Shown here piece after piece: positions 6,572 through 14,017 of a stretch of DNA of 16,539 nt. The notes under the pieces are model-generated. The model was not told the DNA's origin. It was given only the letters and a program-made list of their open reading frames with translations, and made no database searches. Origin of the DNA: JACMIU01 sp043763605 (GTDB lineage Bacteria > Armatimonadota > Armatimonadia > Armatimonadales > Armatimonadaceae); NCBI GenBank assembly GCA_043763605.1, contig JAYULM010000130.1:1-16539 (forward strand), read 5' to 3'. Both the position numbers and the translations under genes were made by a program. Each line of letters begins with the position of its first letter. Position 1 is the first letter of the stretch.

Positions 6572-9427
6572 ATGACACCCGCTCTCTGGGAGATTCATCT
6601 ACTGGGAGGTTTGCGCTTGCAGTGCGGCGCGCGTTGCGAATCCCGGTTCCGCACACAGAAAACCGCCGCCCTGCTCGGCTACCTTGCGCTCTTCCCGAGC
6701 CGGACGCACCCGCGCGAGGAATTAGCCGCGCGCTTCTGGGGCGACGACGGCGACGAGGAAGCGCGTCGCTCGCTTCGGGTTTCGTTAAACTCCCTGCGCC
6801 GCCAGTTGGAAACCCCGGATGTCGCCGAGGGCGCGTTGATCGTCGCCGACCGTGCTACCATCGGACTGCGCCGCGAGGCGTTCGTGACTGACGTTTTCCG
6901 CTTCGAGGATTGCCTGACGAAAGCCGCCCGGCTCAAGCGGACGGCTCCCGAAAGCCGCGCGGAACGCGCCGCCCTGCTCCTACAGGCGGTGAATCTGTAC
7001 GGCGCGCCGCTCCTGCCTGGCTTCTACGACGATTGGTTACTCGACGAACGGGAGCGGTTACACGCGCGCTTCCTGCATGCCATAGAGGAAGCGGAGGCAC
7101 TGCTCCGCACACTCGGGCGAGACGGCGAGGCGGACACCCTCGCGCTACGCCGGGAGCAGAGCGAATCGTCCGACCGGGTCGCCGGTACCGGGGTCGTGGG
7201 AACGCCGCCGTCCGTCGGCGCGGATTCCGGGGGGCGGGCAACCGGGAAAAACGCAGGAAACGACGACACAACCGCCGACACAATCCCGGAGCGGTACGCC
7301 GCGAACTCCGATACCCTCCCGCATTTCTTCACACGCTTTTTCGGGCGGGACCGGGAAATGGCGCAACTCCTCGCCTATATGGACGACCCGTCCATATCGG
7401 TAATCACGTTACTCGGCACCGGGGGGATTGGGAAAACGCGGCTTTCCGTCGAGGCGGCGCGCGCCTGGGGAAAGAGCGTCGTGTGGGTACCGCTCGCGTC
7501 CGTGGTGCGCGGCGAGGAGGTCGCGGACGCCGTCCGCGAATCGCTGAAACTGCCTGCGGCTAGTAGCGGAAGTGCGGACGGATGGGAGACGTTGACCGCA
7601 CACCTGCGCGAACAGGTCGCGAACGGGGTCGCGCCGCTCCTGATGCTGGACAACTTCGAGCAAGTCGAGCAGGAAGGCGGGGCGCGATTCGTCGCCCGTC
7701 TCCTGCGCACCGTGCCCGGCGTGCGCTGTCTGGCGTCCTCGCGGCGTCGGCTCGGCGTGCCCGGCGAGTGTTTGATCGCCGTGGAAACGTTCCCGCTCCC
7801 GGACGAAACCGAGACGGACCCGGCGGTACTCTCGCGCAACCCGTGCGTCGCCCTTTTCGCCGACCGGGCGCGCGCGGCATCTGCGGACTTCGCTGTCACC
7901 GCGCGGAACGCGGCGGCAGTCGCCGGGCTGTGCCGCCTGCTGGACGGCTTGCCGCTCGCCATCGAACTCGCCGCCGCGTGGGCGTCCGCGTTCACCCCGG
8001 GACAGATGGCGGGCAAACTCGCCGCGCAGGGCGAACGATGGAACCTGCTCGCGTCGCGCCGGACCGCCGACCGCGCCGCGCGTCACCGCTCGCTGTGGAA
8101 CGCCATCGCCTGGAGTTACGATCTGCTCTCCCCGGAACTGCGGACCCTGTGGCGGCGGCTGTCGGCGTTCCACGGCGGCTTCACCACAAACATGGCGGAA
8201 ACCGTTGTCGGGGAAGTGTTCGCGGCGGATGGACTCGCGCGCCTGCGCGAACGCTCGCTCATCCGCCTGATGGAGGAAGCGGACGGGGACGACCCGGAGG
8301 AGATACGCTACGAACTGCTGGAATCGCTCCGCGAGTTCGCCGCCGAACAGGTCGCTACCGAGGAGACGGAGCAACAACAAGCCGATCTGCGCGGGCGACA
8401 CCTGCGCGTGTTGCACACTCTCGCCGACGCCGGAGCCGCGTACGGATTCGGTCCCCGGACGAGCGAATTCGTGCGCCGGTACCGTCGCGAACTGCCCAAC
8501 ATCCGCCTGGCACTGAACCACGCGGAAGCGGGCCGGGTTCCGATGGCGGGCGGCTTGCATCTGGCGACGGCACTGAGCCGCCTGTGGCGGACGGGTTATG
8601 TGCGCGAGGGGCACGCCTACCTTTCCGCACTCCTGCGCCGCGCCGACGCCGAGAACGAGCCGGTGTCGGCGAACGTGCGCGCGAGGGCATTGATGGAGCA
8701 AGGCGTCCTGCTACGCGTCTGCGGCGAGACCGGCGCGGCGGAGGAACCGCTCACCGCCGCACTGGCACTGTTCCGCGAAATTGGCGACGCGGTGGGGGAG
8801 ATGAAATGCCTGCAGTCGCTCGGGACGCTCGCGCTGGTACGCAACGATCTGGTCCGCGCCGAGGCGTTCCTGACCTCGGCTCTGGAGCGGGGGCGGGAAA
8901 GGCGCGACATTCACACCGTCGCCACCTGCCTCAACAATCTCGGTTACGTCGCGGACGCGCGGGACGACGCGGCGGCGATGAAACGCTGGCACGAGGAGGA
9001 ACTTTCGGCGCGGCGCGAGATCGGCGAGGAGAACGGTATCGCCCTCGCGCTGTGCGGACTCGCGGTTGCCGAGCGCGGTCTGGAAAACCGCTCCCGTTCC
9101 GAGGAATACTTCCACGAAGCCGTGGCGTTGTTTCACCGGATCGGGGACCAGTGCGGCTTGACGCAGACGCTGTATCTGTATGCCGAACTTTTAGTGGATA
9201 AGAGCGAGTGGGAAAAAGCGACGATGCTGTACGGCGCGGCGGACGCGCTGAGCCGGAAACTCGCGCTGAAGAACGACGGCGCGAAAGCCCACATCGAAAG
9301 TTACCACGCCCGTTGCCGCGCCGCGATGGGGGAACCGCCGTACCGCGAATGTTTCGGGCGGGGGGCGGATTTGAACGAGGATCAGGCGGTCCGCTTCGCG
9401 CTCGGGGATGGATTGGGAAACGGATAA
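6572..9427 (+). CDS. AfsR/SARP-like regulator: wHTH-BTAD, NB-ARC ATPase and TPR repeats
   Basis: This 951-residue protein resembles large AfsR-type signal-transduction regulators. Residues 1-100 form an OmpR-like winged helix (LLGGLRLQ, KTAALLGYLALFP, RRSLRVSLNSLRRQL). Residues 105-195 match a bacterial transcriptional activation domain (LYGAPLLPGFYDDWLLDERERL). After a low-complexity linker (200-248) comes a STAND-type ATPase: Walker A GTGGIGKT at 282-289, Walker B LLMLDN at 356-361, LASSRRR at 387-393 and GLPLAIELAAA at 459-469, followed by RHRSLWNAIAWSYDLL. Residues from about 620 to 930 are helical and TPR-like. I predict a ligand-gated, nucleotide-switched transcription factor. Its targets are unknown; the SDR and FAD oxidase genes directly downstream are candidates. 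There is no Shine-Dalgarno before the ATG. Confidence 0.88.
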   Translation: MTPALWEIHLLGGLRLQCGARCESRFRTQKTAALLGYLALFPSRTHPREELAARFWGDDGDEEARRSLRVSLNSLRRQLETPDVAEGALIVADRATIGLRREAFVTDVFRFEDCLTKAARLKRTAPESRAERAALLLQAVNLYGAPLLPGFYDDWLLDERERLHARFLHAIEEAEALLRTLGRDGEADTLALRREQSESSDRVAGTGVVGTPPSVGADSGGRATGKNAGNDDTTADTIPERYAANSDTLPHFFTRFFGRDREMAQLLAYMDDPSISVITLLGTGGIGKTRLSVEAARAWGKSVVWVPLASVVRGEEVADAVRESLKLPAASSGSADGWETLTAHLREQVANGVAPLLMLDNFEQVEQEGGARFVARLLRTVPGVRCLASSRRRLGVPGECLIAVETFPLPDETETDPAVLSRNPCVALFADRARAASADFAVTARNAAAVAGLCRLLDGLPLAIELAAAWASAFTPGQMAGKLAAQGERWNLLASRRTADRAARHRSLWNAIAWSYDLLSPELRTLWRRLSAFHGGFTTNMAETVVGEVFAADGLARLRERSLIRLMEEADGDDPEEIRYELLESLREFAAEQVATEETEQQQADLRGRHLRVLHTLADAGAAYGFGPRTSEFVRRYRRELPNIRLALNHAEAGRVPMAGGLHLATALSRLWRTGYVREGHAYLSALLRRADAENEPVSANVRARALMEQGVLLRVCGETGAAEEPLTAALALFREIGDAVGEMKCLQSLGTLALVRNDLVRAEAFLTSALERGRERRDIHTVATCLNNLGYVADARDDAAAMKRWHEEELSARREIGEENGIALALCGLAVAERGLENRSRSEEYFHEAVALFHRIGDQCGLTQTLYLYAELLVDKSEWEKATMLYGAADALSRKLALKNDGAKAHIESYHARCRAAMGEPPYRECFGRGADLNEDQAVRFALGDGLGNG

Positions 9428-9441
9428 GTATATCGGGCGGG

Positions 9442-9454
9442 TAGAATGTCAGTT
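9442..9454 (+). promoter_or_regulatory. -10-like TAGAAT before the SDR gene
   Basis: TAGAAT at 9442-9447 ends seven bases before the ATG at 9455 and overlaps the alternative ATG at 9446. If used, the transcript would start at about 9454 and be leaderless, which favours the 9455 start. No -35 box is evident. Confidence 0.4.
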
Positions 9455-10378
9455 ATGAAGCCTTACCCGTATCCCGAGTCTATCGTGCTGATCACCGGGG
9501 CGTCGCGCGGCATCGGTGCCGCCCTCGCCCGCGCCCTCGCGGAGCGCGGCGTTCGCTCCCTGATCCTGACCGCGCGCGCCAAAGGCGACCTGGAAACCCT
9601 CGCAGCGGAACTGTTCGCGGCGCACGGCACCCGCGTCGAAGTAGTGGTCGCCGACCTGTCGGACGCCGCCGCGCCCGCGCACATCAAAGCCGAAACCGAC
9701 CGGCGCGGCTTAACCGTAGATCTGGTGATAAACAACGCGGGCTGGGGCACTCACGGCACCTTCGACGCGACCGACCCGGCGAAGAGCCGCGACATGGTCG
9801 AAGTGAATATACAGGCTCTGGTCGAACTGTCGCACCTGTATTTGCCGGGAATGATTGCGCGGAACCGGGGTGGGATCGTGAACATCGCGTCCACGGCGTC
9901 GTTCCAGCCGGTGCCGTTCATGGCGGTCTATGGCGCGACCAAAGCGTTCGTGCTGTCGTTCACGGAAGCGTTAGCAGTCGAAGTGACGGAGCAGGGCGCG
10001 GACGGAGTCCGGGTCGTCGCGCTCTGCCCCGGCGGTACGGCGACAAATTTCGGCGACGGGATGTTGCGCGGGCATTTCGAGAATGCACACCAGCACACGG
10101 CGGAACAGGTCGCCGCCGAAACGCTCGCCGCGCTGGATAAGAACACCCCGGTCGCGGTCGTCGGCACGGCGAACTATCTGATGACGCTATCGGGGCGGTT
10201 CGCGCCGCGCCGCACGGTCGCGGAGGTCGCCGGAAGCATGTTTCGTCCGGCGAGCCTGCCCGCAAAAGAAAAAAACAAGACCGCCCTTTCGCAGAACCGT
10301 GTCGCCGTGCTTGCGGCGACGGCGGGTGCGGCGGCGGTCGCCATCGCGGCACTGTTCCTCGCACGGCGAAACCGCTGA
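9455..10378 (+). CDS. Short-chain dehydrogenase/reductase with a C-terminal membrane tail
   Basis: This is a classical SDR that should use NAD(P)H. It has the Rossmann motif TGASRGIG at residues 14-21, NNAG at 93-96 and Asn118, plus a catalytic triad read as Ser146, Tyr159 and Lys163 (YGATK). After the fold, residues of about 284-304 are hydrophobic (VAVLAATAGAAAVAIAALFL) and end in ARRNR, so the enzyme may be tail-anchored in the inner membrane, which is unusual for this family. Arg41 rather than an acidic residue after the second strand hints at NADPH. The substrate is unknown. The start could also be ATG 9446 (three residues longer), but that ATG overlaps the likely -10 box. It lies 27 bases after the regulator gene and 41 bases before the FAD oxidase gene. 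Confidence 0.88.
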   Translation: MKPYPYPESIVLITGASRGIGAALARALAERGVRSLILTARAKGDLETLAAELFAAHGTRVEVVVADLSDAAAPAHIKAETDRRGLTVDLVINNAGWGTHGTFDATDPAKSRDMVEVNIQALVELSHLYLPGMIARNRGGIVNIASTASFQPVPFMAVYGATKAFVLSFTEALAVEVTEQGADGVRVVALCPGGTATNFGDGMLRGHFENAHQHTAEQVAAETLAALDKNTPVAVVGTANYLMTLSGRFAPRRTVAEVAGSMFRPASLPAKEKNKTALSQNRVAVLAATAGAAAVAIAALFLARRNR

Positions 10379-10407
10379 GTCCCAGCCGCCACGATGAAAG
10401 GGCGTGC

Positions 10408-10419
10408 TATACTTGGAAC
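10408..10419 (+). promoter_or_regulatory. -10 box immediately before the FAD oxidase gene
   Basis: TATACT at 10408-10413 ends six bases before the ATG at 10420, so transcription should begin at or next to the A of ATG, giving a leaderless mRNA. There is no strong Shine-Dalgarno and no clear -35. Confidence 0.45.
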
Positions 10420-11790
10420 ATGTCTTCGCCCACAATCGACTCTCTTTTTGCCGAATTGACCGCCCGCTTCGGCGCGGATCATGTACGTCGTACCGACGGC
10501 TCCGGCGCGGAAACGTTCACCGGCTGGTACCCGGTCGCGGTAAAGGGGCGACAGGCGGGGGAAGAAACGTCGCCTCTTCTCGCAGTAGTTTCCCCGGCGA
10601 GTGTGCGGGAGGTGGGGAACCTGATGGAATGGGCACAGGCGCGGGAGATTTCGGTGATGCCGGTCGGTGGCGGTTCTAACACGGTCGGCAGTACACTCTC
10701 CGACACGAACCGCCCCACCGTTGCCGTGAATCTGTCCCGCCTCGACGCGGTAGATTGGGACGAGACCGGGCTTTGCGTGACTGCGGGGGCGGGTGTGATC
10801 ATCGCGGATTTAGAGGAAACGCTGAACAAACACCAGTACACGCTCGGTTCGCTCCCGCAGAGCGCGCGCATCGCCACGGTGGGTGGAATGGTCGCCACGG
10901 AAGCGTTCGGACTGTCGGCGGCGGGATACGGCGGGACGCGGGAAAACACGCTCGCTCTGGAAGCGGTCCTACCGGACGGCGAGATCGTCCGCACGTCGGC
11001 GAACGGCGCGGCGACACGGACGCTCCATCACCTGCTGATCGGGACCGAGGGGGCGTTCGGAATCGTCTCCTCCGCGACGCTGGCGATCCATCCGCAACCC
11101 GAAGTGCGGGCGTGGTGCGCGTTCGCGTTCGGCACGTTCGCGGACGCGGCGGACGCACTCCGGCTCGTGTATCGGAGCGACGCCCGCCCTGCCGCCATGC
11201 GCTTCTTCGACCCCGCCGCTGCGCGGGACCGGTTCGCGGACGCGATTCCCGTCGGCAACGCGCTGTTGCTACTCGGCGTGGAAGGCAGCGAGATCGTACA
11301 GACCGGGCACTACCAGACGGTTTTCGCAGTATGCCAGCAGGTCGGCGGAACCGAAGTTCCCATCGACGGCGACGAATGGTTCGAGTCCGAGCGGTTCCGC
11401 ACCGACGCTTTTGCCGCGAATGGACGCCCGGGCGTGGTCGCCGACATTGTTTCCGTGTTCGCCCCGTGGTCGTCGCTCAACGCCACCTACCGCGCCCTGT
11501 CCGACGCCCTGCGCCCCGACGTTTCCGAACTTTCCGCGCAGATCGGCTACGCGACCCCGCACGGTGCCGCCCTCGACTTGCGGTTCGTCGCCGAAACCGC
11601 CTCCCCCCGCGACGCCATCGCCCGTCACGAGCGCGTCCTGCAAAACGCCCGCGAAGCAGCCCTGATGCACGGCGCGCATGTGGCGCACCACTACGGGATC
11701 GGCATCGCGCGGAAAACCTGGGCGAACGCGGAACGGGGAGTGGCGGCAACCGATGCGTTGCGCCGCCTGGCGGGGGCGTTGGGTGATTAG
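10420..11790 (+). CDS. FAD-linked oxidase (VAO/GlcD-AGPS-like), 3' end supplied by a repeat element
   Basis: This 456-residue flavoprotein is related to glycolate oxidase GlcD and alkyl-dihydroxyacetone-phosphate synthase. The FAD-binding PCMH part shows SPASVREVGNLMEWA (58-72), PVGGGSNTVGS (81-91), TAGAGVIIADLEETL (121-135), the stretch around SARIATVGG (148-156) and LLIGTEGAFGIVS (205-217). The C-terminal part has AHHYGIGIARKTW (422-434), close to the His-rich motif of AGPS enzymes. Relatives normally end with a segment like 'DPxGILNPGK', which is missing. The last three codons and the stop (TTG GGT GAT TAG at 11779-11790) belong to the left arm of the palindromic element, so the natural end seems to have been replaced. 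It may still be active, since only about 10-15 residues would be lost. The substrate is not predictable. Confidence 0.85.
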   Translation: MSSPTIDSLFAELTARFGADHVRRTDGSGAETFTGWYPVAVKGRQAGEETSPLLAVVSPASVREVGNLMEWAQAREISVMPVGGGSNTVGSTLSDTNRPTVAVNLSRLDAVDWDETGLCVTAGAGVIIADLEETLNKHQYTLGSLPQSARIATVGGMVATEAFGLSAAGYGGTRENTLALEAVLPDGEIVRTSANGAATRTLHHLLIGTEGAFGIVSSATLAIHPQPEVRAWCAFAFGTFADAADALRLVYRSDARPAAMRFFDPAAARDRFADAIPVGNALLLLGVEGSEIVQTGHYQTVFAVCQQVGGTEVPIDGDEWFESERFRTDAFAANGRPGVVADIVSVFAPWSSLNATYRALSDALRPDVSELSAQIGYATPHGAALDLRFVAETASPRDAIARHERVLQNAREAALMHGAHVAHHYGIGIARKTWANAERGVAATDALRRLAGALGD

Positions 11791-12011
11791 GGTGCTTGGG
11801 TGTTGGGGAACGCGGTCGCGGTCGCGTAGTTCGGACGGCGAGCCGTTCCGCTGTGCGCCTGCGGCGGGAACCCTTCGGGTTTGGGAAGCGTCTCGTCGCC
11901 CGTATCCCCGCTCGCAGAGCGTCCGCCGAAGGCGCATAGCGGAACGGCTCGCCGTCCGAACTACGCGACCGCGACCGCGTTCCCCAACACCCAAGCACCC
12001 TAATCACCCAA
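11779..12011. repeat. Palindromic intergenic element B (233 bp, 89-bp inverted arms)
   Basis: The arms at 11779-11867 and 11923-12011 are inverted copies matching at 87 of 89 positions. The outer 30 bases are T/G-rich with heptad-like spacing (TTGGGTG, ATTAGGG, TGCTTGG, GTGTTGG). The inner part is GC-rich (ACGCGGTCGCGGTCGCGTAG and on). The 55-base centre contains AACCCTTCGGGTT. More units of the same heptad type continue to the right at 12007-12037 (ATCACCC, AACAACC, TAACCACCC). It overlaps the last four codons, including the stop, of the FAD oxidase gene. Open frames that cross it on both strands are by-products of the palindrome. There is no transposase. Length and layout match element A, but the sequence is different. 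Confidence 0.88.
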
Positions 12012-12038
12012 TCACCCAACAACCTAACCACCCACCCG

Positions 12039-12078
12039 AAAAAAAACCCGGAGGGACTGTTAAGTCAACTCTCCGGGT
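12039..12078 (-). terminator. Rho-independent terminator of pepF
   Basis: Read on the minus strand, ACCCGGAG (12071-12078) pairs with CTCCGGGT (12046-12053), with a smaller stem GACT/AGTC inside the loop, and is followed directly by a run of eight T (12039-12046). This is a canonical intrinsic terminator for pepF, about 75 bases past its stop. The 75 bases between are AT-rich and hold nothing else I can identify. Confidence 0.85.
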
Positions 12079-12154
12079 AAGTCATGGTGTTTCTCGTGCA
12101 ATTTATTATACTGCATTTTTCATGCCGTGCAATAGTTTTCGCGAAACATTTTGT

Positions 12155-13960
12155 TTATTTTTTTATGCGCACGGCAATCTCCTCGAACGCTATTACCTGC
12201 TCTTCCAGAACCGACAATGCCCCCTGCCAGAAGGATGCTTCGGAAAGGTCCACTCCGAAAGGTTCCACCAACTCTCGCGGCGACTGCGAACCGCCCGCGC
12301 TCAGGAACCCGAGGAACTTCGGCGCGAACGATTCCACGCCCTCGTCCCTGCATTTTTTGTACAGCGCGAGGGCGAGCAGTTCGCCCCACGTGTAGGCGTA
12401 CACGTAGAACGGCGTGCTAATAAAGTGCGAGATATACGCCCACCAGACGGCATGACCCGGCAGGAGCGTCACCGATTCGCCGAACATCGCTCCCACGGCG
12501 GACTGCCACAACTCCCCGAAACGCTCCGTGCTCACCTCGCCTGCCGCGCGCCGCTCCCGGTGTGCCGATTGCTCGAAGCGGTACAGTGCCGCCTGCCGGA
12601 AGATCGTGCTCATCGCCTGTTCAATCTGCTCCGCGTACAGTGCCAACCGCATCGCGTCGCTGTGGGCGTGACGGTTCATTTCCGCGAACACCAACTGCTC
12701 CGCGAACGTCGAGGCGACTTCCGCCATCGGGAGCGTTCCGTGGAACGAGAAAAACCCCCGGGGGCGCGCGGCGGATGTATGCACCCCGTGCCCGAGTTCG
12801 TGCGCGAGCGTACGCACGTCCCCCGTCTTGCCCATGTAGTTCAGAAAAATATACGGATGCAGATCCGGCGTGACATACGCGCAGTACGCCCCGCCCCGCT
12901 TCCCCGGGCGCACCGCCCCGTCGATCCAGCCGCCGGTGAAAAACTCCCGTGCCGCTTCCGCATAGTCAGGATGAAAACGCTCGAACGCTGTCAGGCACCA
13001 GTCGCGCGCGGTCTCATACGGGATCGGCGGTTGGGACTCGGTCGTGAACGGGGCGTAGCGGTCGTAATGATGCAGTTCGGGCAGACCGAGCAGTTCGCGT
13101 TTCGCGCGGTAATACCGCTCTACCAGCGGGTACCCCGACTCTGCCGTTCGCACCACGGTTTCGACCACTTCCGGTGACAACTCGTTGGTGAGGTGCCGCG
13201 CTTCCTCCTGGTACGTGTAGCCACGCAACCGGTCCTCGGTCGCTTTCTCGGCGATCAGCGTGTTGAATATGTATGTCAGGGAACGCAGATGCGGCGTCAA
13301 CCCTGCCGTGACGGCGTCGGCGGATTTTCGCCGCCCCTCGCGATCCGGATACATCTGCCGGTTCATCGCCTCCGACAGGGTAAGCGGGCTTTGTTCCCCC
13401 TCAATGGTGAAGCGCAAGCCAGACGTGACTTCCTCGAACAGGCGCGTCCATGCCCGCCGCCCGGTGTTCTGAGACTCCTCCCACACCGTCTCCTCGGCAT
13501 GGGAAAGGCGGAATCGGGCGCGGTCCCGCGTGGTCTGCAGATAATGACGGAACATCGCCAGACTCGGGTCGCTCGCACGGGCGGTCAGTACATCGGCAGG
13601 AAGACGGGCAAGGTCCAGATCGAATTCGAGGAGCGGCAGGGTCGCGGCGGTATTCTTTTCGCGCATCGTCTGCAGGAACGCCCCGTTTGCCGGGCAACTA
13701 TCCGCGCTGAAGCGCAGGGATGCGAACACGACCGGCTTCTGCGCCTCCTGACGAATCCGCTCGTTTCGGAGAAGAGCGTCGCGCAACGCGTCCGGCGACA
13801 GGTCCGCGACCGTACCGCGATACTCGCGCGCGAACGATTCGGCGTCGCGCGTCGCGCGTTCCAGCGTATCGTCGATGCGGAAATCGTCGGGAGCCGCGAA
13901 AAGATCAGACAGATCCCACGGTGGCGCGGGAACGGGAGGAATGGTTTCCTGGTTTTGCAT
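12155..13960 (-). CDS. pepF: Oligoendopeptidase F-type metallopeptidase (M3B)
   Basis: This protein of about 600 residues is a zinc peptidase of the M3 family that degrades short peptides in the cytosol. The zinc motif is HELGH at residues 387-391 in TLAHELGHGVHTSAARP, with the third ligand Glu414 in PMAEVASTFAEQ. PepF features include WDLSDLF near the N-terminus, FTTESQPPIPYETA, GGAYCAYVTPDLHPYIFLNY and the C-terminal HFISTPFYVYAYTWGELLALALY. The length is normal. I chose ATG 13960; a GTG seven codons upstream (13981) lies inside a hairpin and is less likely. Neither start has a Shine-Dalgarno. The gene follows pilT after 57 bases on the same strand and ends in a strong terminator. Confidence 0.92.
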   Translation of the reverse strand: MQNQETIPPVPAPPWDLSDLFAAPDDFRIDDTLERATRDAESFAREYRGTVADLSPDALRDALLRNERIRQEAQKPVVFASLRFSADSCPANGAFLQTMREKNTAATLPLLEFDLDLARLPADVLTARASDPSLAMFRHYLQTTRDRARFRLSHAEETVWEESQNTGRRAWTRLFEEVTSGLRFTIEGEQSPLTLSEAMNRQMYPDREGRRKSADAVTAGLTPHLRSLTYIFNTLIAEKATEDRLRGYTYQEEARHLTNELSPEVVETVVRTAESGYPLVERYYRAKRELLGLPELHHYDRYAPFTTESQPPIPYETARDWCLTAFERFHPDYAEAAREFFTGGWIDGAVRPGKRGGAYCAYVTPDLHPYIFLNYMGKTGDVRTLAHELGHGVHTSAARPRGFFSFHGTLPMAEVASTFAEQLVFAEMNRHAHSDAMRLALYAEQIEQAMSTIFRQAALYRFEQSAHRERRAAGEVSTERFGELWQSAVGAMFGESVTLLPGHAVWWAYISHFISTPFYVYAYTWGELLALALYKKCRDEGVESFAPKFLGFLSAGGSQSPRELVEPFGVDLSEASFWQGALSVLEEQVIAFEEIAVRIKK

Positions 13961-13969
13961 AATGGGGCA

Positions 13970-14008
13970 GGCGGCGGGCACACGCGGTTAGCACGTGTCC
14001 CCGCCGCC
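13970..14008 (-). terminator. GC-rich hairpin between pilT and pepF
   Basis: The 14 bases at 13970-13983 pair with 13995-14008 with one mismatch, leaving an 11-base loop. It starts ten bases past the pilT stop. There is no U tract, so it may be a weak terminator, an mRNA-stabilising stem, or a structure that hides the alternative GTG start of pepF. Confidence 0.5.
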
Positions 14009-14017
14009 CGCCGAAAA

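Noticed and set aside
7409..8701. 430-codon minus-strand open frame, and a 539-codon plus-strand frame, inside the regulator gene
   Set aside because: Both are shadow frames of the AfsR-like gene, which has intact Walker motifs and domain order.
11678..12400. Plus-strand open frame running from the oxidase end through element B into the pepF region
   Set aside because: It reads through heptad repeats and antisense to pepF, with no family resemblance.
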